Shown: positions 43,165 to 51,950 of the stretch, one piece after another
Position numbering within the stretch: the stretch's first letter is position 1
How the letters are laid out: each line of letters begins with the position of its first letter
Assembly (NCBI RefSeq): GCF_014267175.1
Contig: NZ_JACMTR010000002.1
Span: 384,001 to 448,000, forward strand
Direction of reading: 5' to 3'
Source of the DNA: Pseudonocardia sp. C8
Lineage (GTDB): Bacteria; Actinomycetota; Actinomycetes; Mycobacteriales; Pseudonocardiaceae
Length of the DNA stretch: 64,000 nt
Position numbers and translations under genes: made by a program
Notes under the pieces: model-generated
The model's input: the letters and a program-made list of their open reading frames with translations, nothing else
Told to the model about the DNA's origin: nothing
Database searches by the model: none

Positions 43165-46100
43165 GTGGTCGGGGTGTTGAGGATCGCGACGGGCTACTCG
43201 CCGGACTACCTGTTGAAGGAGGTCGCGACCGGGCGGGAGAACTACTACACCGGAGCGGTCGCCGAGGGCGAGCCACCGGGCCGGTGGTGGGGTGCCGGCG
43301 CCGAGCGGCTCGGTCTGGCCGGTCTGGTCGATGCCCAGGACATGCGCGCGCTCTACGAGCGGTTCCTCGACCCCCGGGACGAGGGGTTCGGTGATCCGTC
43401 CCGGTGGGACGAGGTTGGGACGCTGGGACACACCGGACGCAGGTACCTGTCCGAGGACGATCTGTATGTCCAGGCGTTGGAACGGGAGCCGGACGCGGCG
43501 GCGGAACGCCGCGCCGAGCTGCGGACCGAGGCCGGGAAGGCGGCCCGGCACAACGTGGCGTTCCTGGACGCCACGTTCAGCGTGCAGAAGTCGGTGACGC
43601 TGCTGCACACCGCGTTCGAGGCCCGCGAGGTCGCCGCCCGTAAGGCTGGCGAGGAGGAGACGGCGGCGGCGTGGGGCGAGTTCCGGCAGGCGGTCGAGGA
43701 CGCGATCTGGGCGGGGAACAACGCCGCGCTTGCCTATCTGGAGGACAAGGCCGGCTACGCCCGTATCGGCCATCATGGCGGTGCGGCGGGGCGGTGGGTG
43801 GACGCGCACGCGTTCACCGTGGCGTCGTTTTTCCAGCACGACTCCCGGGATCGGGACCCGCAGCTGCACGTCCACAACGCGATCCTGAACCGGGTGATGG
43901 GCCCGGACGGGGTCTGGCGGACCCTGGACTCGCGGGCGATCCACCGCTGGCGGGCGGGTGCGGGGGCGGTGGGGGAGCGCACGACCGAGGAGCGGCTCGC
44001 CGCGACGATCGGGGCCCTGGTCGCCACGCGCCCGGACGGGAAGTCCCGCGAGGTCGTCGGCGTGAGCGCCGAGGCGATGTCGCTGGTCAGTACCCGGCGG
44101 CATGCGGTGACGGCGAAGGCGGCCGAGCTGATCGGGGCGTTCGAGGCCCGCTACGGCCGCGCCCCGAACGGTGTCGAGCGCGACCGCCTGTCCCAGCAGG
44201 CCACCCTCGCCACGCGGGCGGCGAAGTCCCACGACGGCGAGAGCCGCGAGCAGCTCCTCGACCGTGTCGCGGACCGGCTGCAGGCCGACATCGCCGGCGG
44301 TCTGGCCGGGATCGCGGACACCGCGCTCGCCGCGCGGCGGGAGGGCGTGGCCCCGCAGGCGTTCAACCCCCAAGCGGTGATCGAGATAGCCCTGGAGGAC
44401 GTCGCGTCGCGCAAGTCCGGGTGGACCCGCTCGGACCTGGTCCGCGCGGTGAACGCGGCGCTGCCGGACTATCTCGGTTGCCCCGACGGCGGCGACGTCG
44501 CGGCGCTGCTCGATCAGCTCACCGACCACGCACTCGAGTACGCGGTCGCGCTGGAGGCCGACAACCCCGCGACGGAGGTGCTGCCCGACGAACTGCGCCG
44601 CGCCGATGGCGAGTCGGTGTATTCCGCCCCGGGCGGGAAGGTCTTCTGCACCCCGGAGCAGGTCCGCTCCGAGCGGATCCTGCTCGCCGCCACCCAGTCC
44701 CGTGACGGGGCGGCGCTCACCACGGCCCAGGCCGACCGGTTCCTGGGCACGCTTCGGGGCGAGGGGATCGAACTCGGCGTCGACCAGGCGACGGCGGTGC
44801 GCGGGATCCTGACCTCCGGCGCGCGGGTCGAGACCCTCGTCGGGCCGGCGGGCACCGGGAAGTCGTTCGTGGTCGGGACCCTCGCCCGCGCCTGGACCGA
44901 CCCCACCCTGCACCCACCAGGCGGCCCAACAAAGGGACCGGGGCGGGTGTTCGGGCTGGCGACCAGCCAGCAGGCGACCGAGGTCCTGACCGCGGAGGGG
45001 CTGGCCGCGTCGAACATCGCCCGGTGGCTCGTCACGCAGGACCGGCTCGCCGCCGCACCCGCCGAGCGGCGGGCAGCCGACGGGGACGAGGCGTGGCGGC
45101 TGGGTGAGGGGGACCTGGTGGTGATCGACGAATCCGGCATGACCGACACCGCTGCGCTGGCGGCGATCCACCGACGAGCGGACCAGGCGGGGGCGAAGCT
45201 GCTGCTGGTCGGCGACCACCGGCAGCTGTCCGCGGTGGGTGCCGGCGGCGGGATGGACCTGCTCGCCGCGGCCGGGTCACGCTACGAGCTGGCCGACGCC
45301 CGCCGGTTCAACGCCGAGTGGGAACGCACCGCGTCGTTGCGGCTGCGTGACGGCGACGAGGCCGTGCTGCGCACGTACCACCAGCAGGGCCGGCTCCTCG
45401 ACTCCGGCACCCGCGAGGCCGCCGAGGCCTCGGCGGCGCGCGGGTGGCTGGCCGACCACCTCGCCGGGCGTCGGTCGCTGCTGCTGGTCGACACCAACGA
45501 GCAGGCCGCCCGCGTCTCGGCCGCGATCCGCACTGAACTCGTCGCGCTCGGCCGGGTCGCCGAGGATGGTGTTCGGCTCGGGTTCGACGGCACCACCGCC
45601 GGGATCGGGGACCTGGTCGAGGCCCGGGACAACAACTGGGACCTGGCCGGCTACGAGGGCAACCGCCGCGGCCCGCTCAACCGCGACCTCTACCGGGTCA
45701 CCGCCGTCCGCGACGACGGCGCCCTGGAGGTCACCACCGACACCCACGGCGAGGGCATCGGCGTCCGGATGGTCCTGCCCGCCTCGTATGTCAGCGAGCA
45801 CCTGGCCCTCGGTTATGCCGGGACCACCTACGCCGGGCAGGGCGCCACCGTGCACACCACCCACACCGTCGTCACCCCGACGACCCGGGCGAACTCCCTG
45901 TATGTCGCCATGTCCCGCGGGCGGGACCGCAACACCGCTCACGTCACGACCCGGGTCGCGCCCGAGGACCCCGCGGACGGCAGCGCCGAGCGGCACGAGC
46001 TGCACCGCGACCCGGTCGCGGTACTCGCCGGGATCCTCGACACCGCCGACCTGGCCCTCGACCGGTCGGCGTCGGCGATCGAGGCCGAGTCCGCCGAGTA

Positions 46101-47547
46101 CGCCGGCAGCGCCCGGACGGCGGTCGAGCTGCTCGCCGACGCCGCCCAGCTCGCCGCCACCGAACGCACCGGCGCGTCACTGGACCGCCTCGTGCACGAC
46201 GGTGCCCTCACGGACGAACAGCGCGCCCGGATCGCCGCCGAGGACGGCACCGCCGCCCTCACCCGGGTCCTGCGCCGCGCCGAGCTGGCCGGGCACGACC
46301 CGCACACGGTGCTCACCGAGGCCGTCGAACGCGGCCCCCTGACCGGGGCCCGGAACCTCAGCAACGTCGTCTACTCCCGCATCCGCGACAGCCACCGCCT
46401 CGACCCAGTCGGGGAACGGTGGACCGACTGGATCCCACGCACCGACAACCCCGAGTGGAACACCTACCTGCACCGCTTGGCCGAGGCCGCCGACCAGCGC
46501 GCCGACCAGCTCGGCACGGCCGCGGCCGACGAGCCGCCCACGTGGGCGATCGAGGCGTTCGGCGCGGTCCCGACCGAACCGCTGGCCCGGCAGCAGTGGT
46601 GCGACGACGTCGGGCGGGTCGCCGCCTACCGTGAGGTCCGCGACCACCACGACCAGGCCGACGCGCTGGGCCCAGCGCCGAAGCCCGGGCAGGCGGAGGA
46701 GTTCGCGGCTCACCGCGCGGCGTGGCGGGCGCTCGGGCGGCCGGAGATCGACCGCGAGCACCTGGAGCTGTCCAACGGCCAGCTCCGCATGAGGGTGCGC
46801 GCCTACGAGCGGGAACTCGCCGCGGCACCGCGCTACGTCGCCAACGAACTCGCCGGCACCCGCCAGGCCGCCGAAGCCCAGCGCCAGAACGCCGCAGTCA
46901 CCCGCGCCACCATCGACACCACCCCCGACCACGCGGAGCGGGACCGGCTCGCCGAGCAGGCCGCCGACGCCGAGGCAATGGCCACGGTCCTGGAGCAGCG
47001 AGCTGCCCAGCTCCAGGAGATCGACGACGCCCGCAGCGCCTGGCTCGCCCACACCGCCCAGACCCGCGTGCAGGCCGAACTGTCCAAGGCCGAGCTGTCC
47101 GCCCGCGATGCAGCCGACGACCCCGACGACCGGGTCACCGCCGCGCAGTGGAAGGCCGCCCACGACGCCGCGATGGCTGAGGATGAGCAGCACCGCGAGG
47201 TCACAGAGGACGACGTCCACGACGCTCCTGAGGACGTTGAGGCCGTTGGGTGGTGCGAGGACGAGGCCGGCGAGGTGGCCGACAGTCTCCGCGAGGACGT
47301 CCGCGGCATCGCTGATAGCCGCCCGGCGCCGGTGCTGGAGGACGCGGTCCGGGTCCCTGAGGCAGCCGAGACGACCGACCACCTCAACCACGCCGGCCGC
47401 ATCCTCGACGAGATCCGCTACCGCGACACCGCCGTGGACGACCAAGAAGAGCGGGCCGCCGAACTGGCCCGCTGGCACACCGACCAGCACATCGACGTCA
47501 ACGACACCGCCGACGACTACGACGAACCAGCACTCGCCGACACCTGA
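43165..47547 (+). CDS. MobF-family conjugative relaxase/helicase (TraA/TrwC-like)
   Basis: A 1460-residue protein. The N-terminal TrwC relaxase domain has an early Tyr (IATGYSPDYLL) and a metal site QLHVHN (residues about 233-238). A RecD-like SF1 helicase follows with Walker A VGPAGTGKSFV (about 558-565), Walker B LVVIDESGMTD and a C-terminal GYAGTTYAGQGATVHTTHTVV. The last 500 residues are helical, acidic and coiled-coil-like. It would nick at oriT and unwind the transferred strand. Exact start uncertain (GTG 43165 or 43174). Confidence 0.93.
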   Translation: MVGVLRIATGYSPDYLLKEVATGRENYYTGAVAEGEPPGRWWGAGAERLGLAGLVDAQDMRALYERFLDPRDEGFGDPSRWDEVGTLGHTGRRYLSEDDLYVQALEREPDAAAERRAELRTEAGKAARHNVAFLDATFSVQKSVTLLHTAFEAREVAARKAGEEETAAAWGEFRQAVEDAIWAGNNAALAYLEDKAGYARIGHHGGAAGRWVDAHAFTVASFFQHDSRDRDPQLHVHNAILNRVMGPDGVWRTLDSRAIHRWRAGAGAVGERTTEERLAATIGALVATRPDGKSREVVGVSAEAMSLVSTRRHAVTAKAAELIGAFEARYGRAPNGVERDRLSQQATLATRAAKSHDGESREQLLDRVADRLQADIAGGLAGIADTALAARREGVAPQAFNPQAVIEIALEDVASRKSGWTRSDLVRAVNAALPDYLGCPDGGDVAALLDQLTDHALEYAVALEADNPATEVLPDELRRADGESVYSAPGGKVFCTPEQVRSERILLAATQSRDGAALTTAQADRFLGTLRGEGIELGVDQATAVRGILTSGARVETLVGPAGTGKSFVVGTLARAWTDPTLHPPGGPTKGPGRVFGLATSQQATEVLTAEGLAASNIARWLVTQDRLAAAPAERRAADGDEAWRLGEGDLVVIDESGMTDTAALAAIHRRADQAGAKLLLVGDHRQLSAVGAGGGMDLLAAAGSRYELADARRFNAEWERTASLRLRDGDEAVLRTYHQQGRLLDSGTREAAEASAARGWLADHLAGRRSLLLVDTNEQAARVSAAIRTELVALGRVAEDGVRLGFDGTTAGIGDLVEARDNNWDLAGYEGNRRGPLNRDLYRVTAVRDDGALEVTTDTHGEGIGVRMVLPASYVSEHLALGYAGTTYAGQGATVHTTHTVVTPTTRANSLYVAMSRGRDRNTAHVTTRVAPEDPADGSAERHELHRDPVAVLAGILDTADLALDRSASAIEAESAEYAGSARTAVELLADAAQLAATERTGASLDRLVHDGALTDEQRARIAAEDGTAALTRVLRRAELAGHDPHTVLTEAVERGPLTGARNLSNVVYSRIRDSHRLDPVGERWTDWIPRTDNPEWNTYLHRLAEAADQRADQLGTAAADEPPTWAIEAFGAVPTEPLARQQWCDDVGRVAAYREVRDHHDQADALGPAPKPGQAEEFAAHRAAWRALGRPEIDREHLELSNGQLRMRVRAYERELAAAPRYVANELAGTRQAAEAQRQNAAVTRATIDTTPDHAERDRLAEQAADAEAMATVLEQRAAQLQEIDDARSAWLAHTAQTRVQAELSKAELSARDAADDPDDRVTAAQWKAAHDAAMAEDEQHREVTEDDVHDAPEDVEAVGWCEDEAGEVADSLREDVRGIADSRPAPVLEDAVRVPEAAETTDHLNHAGRILDEIRYRDTAVDDQEERAAELARWHTDQHIDVNDTADDYDEPALADT

Positions 47548-47572
47548 TCGTGACGGTGGCCGACAGCGGGGC

Positions 47573-47998
47573 CTACCCCGCCGCCGACCACCCCGAGACA
47601 TCGACCGGCGGTGGGCCCTCGCGCCGCCAGGCCCACCGCAGCGTCGCCCGCGCCCCATCACCCCAACCCGGAGCACGATCCGCCCTACCGGGGTACAGCT
47701 CCTCGAACCGCTCCGCGGCGAGATACTCGGCCTCGATCAGCTCCTCGTACGCCGACGCTCGCGTGCGAGTCACCGGCGCCTCCGCCGGATGCGGCCGGCC
47801 CCACGGCGGCCGGTAGATCGCACACGCCATCCAATTGCACGTCGCCACCACCGCCGCGGCGTACCAGTCCAGGAGGCCACGGTCGGACTGCTCGGATGAG
47901 CGGCACTCCGCCGCTGCCCAGACCGCGGCGAACTCAGCACGCGGCACCCGAATATTCCCCACTGGAATCCGCGCGACCTGCTCAGCCGTAGTCGCCAT
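47573..47998 (-). CDS. Hypothetical protein opposite the relaxase
   Basis: A 141-residue protein: IPVGNIRVPRAEFAAVWAAAECRSSEQSDRGLLDWYAAAVVATCNWMACAIYRPPWGR, then ASAYEELIEAEYLAAERFEELYPGRADRAPGWGDGARATLRWAWR. Codon usage is good on this strand and the protein looks conserved, but I do not recognise the family. It converges on the relaxase with a 25-nt gap. Longer in-frame starts exist upstream; 47998 is the most compact. Confidence 0.65.
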   Translation of the reverse strand: MATTAEQVARIPVGNIRVPRAEFAAVWAAAECRSSEQSDRGLLDWYAAAVVATCNWMACAIYRPPWGRPHPAEAPVTRTRASAYEELIEAEYLAAERFEELYPGRADRAPGWGDGARATLRWAWRREGPPPVDVSGWSAAG

Positions 47999-48202
47999 GC
48001 ACCCCAGGGTGACAGCAACCTCCGACAACAACGACGCATGAATCGCCCCGGACTCCGGGCTGACCAGGAAAGCGGCGCGACGAGGGCTCATAGCCAGATG
48101 TTGATCGTGGCGCGGTCGGCGGCGTTGAGTCGGTCGTGTCGATCGGGTCCCGCTGCTCGGGACCCGACGGTGGACCGGGTGCCCGTGTCGTCTCGTCACT
48201 CG

Positions 48203-49543
48203 ATGTGCAACAAGAAGACGGTGAGGCGCGACGTATCCGGGGTGGGTGATCAGGTGTCGGCACGGGTGACGCGCTGGGTCGCCGTGGCCGGACTCGTGCT
48301 GGGCGTGGCGCTGGGGGTGGGCGTGGCGGTGTGGGGGTGGGTATCGGTGCCCGCCCTCTACCCGCCGCTCCCACCGAGCGCGACCGAGTCGGTGGACGCG
48401 ACTCGGGAGGCGACCCGCTCGCAGGCAATCGTGACCACCCGGGCGAGCGTGCTGGCGGCGTTGGCCGGGCTCGGGGCGCTGGTCACGATCGGGATCAACT
48501 ACCGGAATTCGCGCACCGCCGCGCAGAGCCTTCAGGTGGCGAACCGGACCTTCGAGATCACCGCACGTGGGCATCTCACCGACCGCTACGCCAAGGCAAT
48601 CGAACACCTCGGCACGACGGAGGGGGAGGGCTCACTGGCGATCCGGCTCGGCGGGATCTACGCCCTGCAGCAGTTCGCCGTCGAGGCCGCCAACCCCGAG
48701 GACCAGACCACCGTAGTCGAGGTGCTCAGCGCGTTCGTGCGCACCAACCTGCCCCGACGCGGCACCCCGCTTGATCCACTGTCCGGCCCGCTGCCGGACG
48801 GGACACCGGACGCCCCGTCTGGCAGCGCACCCGCGCCTGCACCACGGCCGGCTGCGGGGGGACCGGTGGAACCGCCCCCGGACGTGCTCGCGGCCGTCTC
48901 CGTATTGGCCCAGCTCCCGGACCGGATCGAGCTGCGTGCCGATTTCGCCGGTGTCGATTTCACCGGTCTACATCTGGGCCGGGTCCGCCTGTATGCGGCC
49001 AATCTCGGCGGCGTCAACCTCGGCGGCGCCGTCCTCAGCCGTGCCGTCCTCAGCAACGCCGTCCTCCGCGACGCCGTCCTCCGGGACGCCGACCTCGGCC
49101 TCGCCAACCTCAACGACGTCACACTCAGCCACGCCGACCTCCGCGGCGCCGACCTCCGCGGTGCCGTCCTCCGCGGCGCCGTCCTCAACGGCGCCAAACT
49201 CAGCGGCGCCAAACTCAGCAGCGCCGTCCTCCGCGGAGCCGACCTTCGCCGCGCCGACCTCGGCCTCGCAGACCTCCGCCGCGCCAAACTCCGCGACGCC
49301 GACCTCCGCGACGCCGACCTCAGCGGCGCCGACCTCAGCGGCGCTAAACTGAGCGACGCCGACCTCAGCGGCGCCAGACTCAGCGGGGTGCGCGGGCTGG
49401 AGACCTCCCAACTCAGCGGCGCCAACCTCAGCGGGGTGCGCGGGCTGGAACCCGCTCAGCTGTCAGAGCTGGCAGAGTTCCAGCGCGCGGCATGGCGAGA
49501 TGTGCCGGCAGGGTGGGGCAGGCCGGGGCCGGGCGCGGGCTGA
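48203..49543 (+). CDS. Membrane-anchored pentapeptide-repeat protein
   Basis: A 446-residue protein with two membrane helices (VAVAGLVLGVALGVGVAVWGWV; TRASVLAALAGLGALVTIGI), a linker domain (RGHLTDRYAKAIEHLGTTEGEGSLAIRLGGIYALQQFA), a Pro-rich spacer, then about 30 pentapeptide repeats of the A(D/N/K)Lxx type from residue about 250 to 430 (LRGADLRGAVLRG, LRDADLSGADLSGAKL). Pentapeptide repeats fold as a right-handed beta helix; in some families they mimic DNA and protect gyrase, but membrane-anchored ones have no known role. Start codon uncertain. Confidence 0.82.
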   Translation: MCNKKTVRRDVSGVGDQVSARVTRWVAVAGLVLGVALGVGVAVWGWVSVPALYPPLPPSATESVDATREATRSQAIVTTRASVLAALAGLGALVTIGINYRNSRTAAQSLQVANRTFEITARGHLTDRYAKAIEHLGTTEGEGSLAIRLGGIYALQQFAVEAANPEDQTTVVEVLSAFVRTNLPRRGTPLDPLSGPLPDGTPDAPSGSAPAPAPRPAAGGPVEPPPDVLAAVSVLAQLPDRIELRADFAGVDFTGLHLGRVRLYAANLGGVNLGGAVLSRAVLSNAVLRDAVLRDADLGLANLNDVTLSHADLRGADLRGAVLRGAVLNGAKLSGAKLSSAVLRGADLRRADLGLADLRRAKLRDADLRDADLSGADLSGAKLSDADLSGARLSGVRGLETSQLSGANLSGVRGLEPAQLSELAEFQRAAWRDVPAGWGRPGPGAG

Positions 49544-49710
49544 GCCGCTCGGGGGCCACCGGCGGGTGCATCAGACACGGGTGCCCCGCAGGCCACCACA
49601 GCCCCTCCTCCTGGCTGATCGCCGGGAGCAGAGCCGGGCCGACACACGACCGACCATCGCGGCCCAGCGGTGTCCGGGATTCCGGCGACCACCCCAAGAG
49701 GGTGGGTCGA

Positions 49711-49890
49711 TCACTGGCTGGCCGCGATGTGGATCCGGGTGTCGCTCGGGGCCGGTGTCTCGAGATCGGTCATGACCTCGCCGTCGAGCCGGAGCGTGCC
49801 TCGCTCCAGATGCTCGGCGAGCCGCTCCTCGGACATGCCGAAGGCGAGAGCGCGGCTCCGAACGGTCGGGGTCGGGTCTTCGGCGGTCAC
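49711..49890 (-). CDS. Small hypothetical protein, 59 aa
   Basis: GTG at 49890 overlaps the upstream stop (GTGA) and the frame runs VTAEDPTPTVRSRALAFGM, SEERLAEHLERGTLRLDGE, VMTDLETPAPSDTRIHIAASQ. Codon bias is strong and the two-gene overlap supports a real gene. Helical N-terminal half; no family recognised. Confidence 0.6.
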   Translation of the reverse strand: MTAEDPTPTVRSRALAFGMSEERLAEHLERGTLRLDGEVMTDLETPAPSDTRIHIAASQ

Positions 49891-50273
49891 GGGATCAGCC
49901 CTTCCGCTGCTTCGGCGTGGGCGGCAGCCCAGCGCAGCGCCTTCGCGTGCAGCTCCCTGGCGTCCCGGCCGAGCGCCAACGGCTGCGGGCGGGTGTAGGG
50001 CCGACCCGACCGCGCGGCCTGCTCGTTCCTGTGTCTCTCGTCCCGCGCCGCCTCATCCCGCGGCAGCATCCGCCGCGGTGCGTCGAGCTGATCGGCGTGC
50101 TCCGCGCAGGCGAACGCCAGCCACAACATCTGCTTCTGCTCCGTGGCAAACATGACGACGCCGGCGTACGTCGCGCCCCCCGTGCAGCGGCCCGGCGGGC
50201 CCCCGAACCCGCTGACCCTCGCACCGCACCCGGAACCTGCGACATAGAACGGCTCGCGTCGCTGCTGGTCCAT
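49887..50273 (-). CDS. Hypothetical protein with Cys-containing N-terminus
   Basis: A 128-residue protein: MDQQRREPFYVAGSGCGAR, GGPPGRCTGGATYAGVV, MLWLAFACAEHADQLDAPRRMLPRD. Three cysteines and a CAEH motif suggest a small metal site. GGGAGG lies 5 nt before the ATG, a strong start signal. It overlaps the following 59-aa gene, so the two form an operon. Unknown function. Confidence 0.65.
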   Translation of the reverse strand: MDQQRREPFYVAGSGCGARVSGFGGPPGRCTGGATYAGVVMFATEQKQMLWLAFACAEHADQLDAPRRMLPRDEAARDERHRNEQAARSGRPYTRPQPLALGRDARELHAKALRWAAAHAEAAEGLIP

Positions 50274-50351
50274 GTCGACCTCCCGGAAGCGTGTCACGCA
50301 CGGGCCGATAGCCCGGCCAGCCAGGATAATCGTACAACTGTTCGAGCTGTC

Positions 50352-50750
50352 CTACAGTCCCAGGTTGGTCGCGGCTTTCTTCCCCCAGGCCGTGGCGACC
50401 CGCACGTACCCTCCGACCGAGGCCAAGGAACGGTGCCGGGTCTGGGCGGCGATCTCGCGATCCGACGCTCCGCGCAGATGGGCCCAGGTGACGAAGCCCG
50501 CGCGCAGCGAGTGCGGGCTGTAGTTCGGCTTGTTCGGGAGCTGGTCGAGCCCGGCAGCCGACACGAGCGCGGTGATCCGGCGGTGCACGAGGCCCGATGG
50601 CGCCCGCCCGGAGTGGCCCGGTTCCCGGTGGAGACCCGGCGCAGCACCGGCCTGTCTGTGACGCCGGCCAGCTCGAGCCACGTGTCGAGAGCCCTCACCG
50701 GGCAGGCGTCGGGATGCGTGGCATAGGGCAGGATCGCGGAACTGCTTGAG
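50352..50750 (-). pseudogene. Tyrosine recombinase (integrase) remnant, frameshifted and truncated
   Basis: Frame ending at 50352 encodes HSLRAGFVTWAHLRGASDREIAAQTRHRSLASVGGYVRVATAWGKKAATNLGL, carrying the catalytic Arg, the second Arg/His and the Tyr nucleophile of phage-type integrases. The preceding segment, ATHPDACPVRALDTWLELAGVTDRPVLRRVSTGNRATPG, is in another frame; the shift falls near 50600. The N-terminal core-binding domain is missing. It is therefore a broken integrase. Confidence 0.8.
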
Positions 50751-50908
50751 CTCAGCAAGGAGCCCTGTCGCTCCGGGGGCCGGCGGTCGCACCGCGTGCG
50801 GTGTGAGTCGCGTGCGTGGGGCGTTAGGGGCTGTGGTGGTGTTCGCGTTCGCGAATGAGTGGCGGCGATCCGGCCTGTGGATCCGGCGGGGCGCGCATCC
50901 TCGCGGAC

Positions 50909-51298
50909 ATGCGTGCTGTTCGGTTGTGGTTCGTCGTGGGGGTGACCTGCGTGCTCGTTGTGGTGTTCCCGGCCGGCGTGGCGTGCGCTCAGGAGATCGG
51001 GGAGCCCGACCTGGGCAGTCATCCGGGCTGGTATTTGGTCGATTCGGCGATCTATGCCGACTCGGTTGACGGCTGGGGCTGTCATTTTGTCGACGACTGT
51101 CGCAGCGATGAGCGGTTCCGTGGTGATCCGTTGCCGATCGCGGAGCCGGCCCGCGGTGAGCGGGTGGAGGTGTCGTGCCGGTTCGGGGCCTACTACCTGG
51201 TCACGACCGAGCGTGGGGTGCGCGGCTGGTCCCCGGCCCGCGAGGTCAACTCGCCGTGGCGGCAGTGGACCTGCACCGCTCTCGACTGGATGTGGTGA
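50909..51298 (+). CDS. Small secreted protein
   Basis: A 129-residue protein with a Sec signal peptide (MRAVRLWFVVGVTCVLVVVFPAGVACA, probable cleavage before QE). The mature part has four cysteines (WGCHFVDDC, VSCRFG, WTCTALDWMW) that could form two disulfides and an SH3-like YLVTTERGVRGWSPAREV strand pattern. No family recognised. The start has no clear ribosome site; an in-frame ATG lies at 50855. Confidence 0.6.
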   Translation: MRAVRLWFVVGVTCVLVVVFPAGVACAQEIGEPDLGSHPGWYLVDSAIYADSVDGWGCHFVDDCRSDERFRGDPLPIAEPARGERVEVSCRFGAYYLVTTERGVRGWSPAREVNSPWRQWTCTALDWMW

Positions 51299-51443
51299 GA
51301 CACCCCGGAGGTGCCCGCCCGCGCGCGGCGCGGGGCGGCCATGCACGGGAGCGCCGCGACCGTGACGGCGCCGCCGGTGGCCGGCTCCGGCCGTCCAGCC
51401 GGGCGAGGTGTTCTGTCCTGGCGGTACCGACCGGGGCCGAAGA

Positions 51444-51478
51444 GGCCGGCCGGGAGCGCTGGCGCGCGCGGGCCGGCC
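51444..51478. terminator. GGCCGGCC inverted repeat between convergent genes
   Basis: GGCCGGCC (51444-51451) and GGCCGGCC (51471-51478) flank a 19-nt GC-rich loop between the convergent secreted-protein and 51491 genes. A bidirectional terminator is plausible. Confidence 0.4.
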
Positions 51479-51490
51479 GGCCAGGGGGTG

Positions 51491-51697
51491 TCAGTCGGCG
51501 AGCTTGGCGATGGCCTGGGCCCAGAGGAAGTACTTGTTGGTGCCCAGCTCGCGGATGGTGGTGATGTTGAAGGCGTCCTTGAGGTGCTGGGCATCTGAAG
51601 CCGAGACGCCCTGGAGCGCGTCCACCGGTGCGTCGGCGAGCTCGGCGAGCGGCTTGTCCTCGTAGGCCTTGTCGAGCTTGCTGGCGATGTCGCCCAC
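51491..51697 (-). CDS. Small helix-hairpin-helix-like protein
   Basis: A 68-residue protein: MGDIASKLDKAYEDKPLAELA, DAPVDALQGVSASDAQHLKDAF, NITTIRELGTNKYFLWAQAI. The ALQGVSASDAQHLKDAFNITTIRELG pattern resembles an HhH/DNA-binding hairpin as in RNA-polymerase alpha or DUF4332-type domains. GGAGGAGA lies before the GTG start. Function unknown, but this is a well-formed gene. Confidence 0.75.
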   Translation of the reverse strand: MGDIASKLDKAYEDKPLAELADAPVDALQGVSASDAQHLKDAFNITTIRELGTNKYFLWAQAIAKLAD

Positions 51698-51950
51698 TGT
51701 GTCTCCTCCGAATCGGGGGCGGCCCCTGCAGGGGTCGCGCCGGGTCGCGTGCGGTCACCACCCTGGCAGGAGCCGGGACGCGAGTCCGGCGGCGACACCC
51801 GGGGCTCGGCGAGCGGTCGCGGCCCGGCCGGTGATCGGCCAAGGCCTGGGCGGTGATCACCAGTGTTGACGACGCACCCGGGCCCGACGGTTGTCTAGGC
51901 TTGTCGCGGCTGACCACTCATGTGCCTGGTGTTCGGACTCGGGAAAGTCG

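Noticed and set aside
42938..43180. 80-codon frame after the DUF2637 gene
   Set aside because: It has an ATGA overlap, but its Thr/Ser-rich then Arg-rich product runs through the candidate oriT hairpins and overlaps the relaxase start; left out for lack of coding evidence.
49044..49400. Repetitive CTCCGCGACGCC-like DNA as a tandem-repeat locus
   Set aside because: It is explained by the pentapeptide repeats of the overlapping protein.
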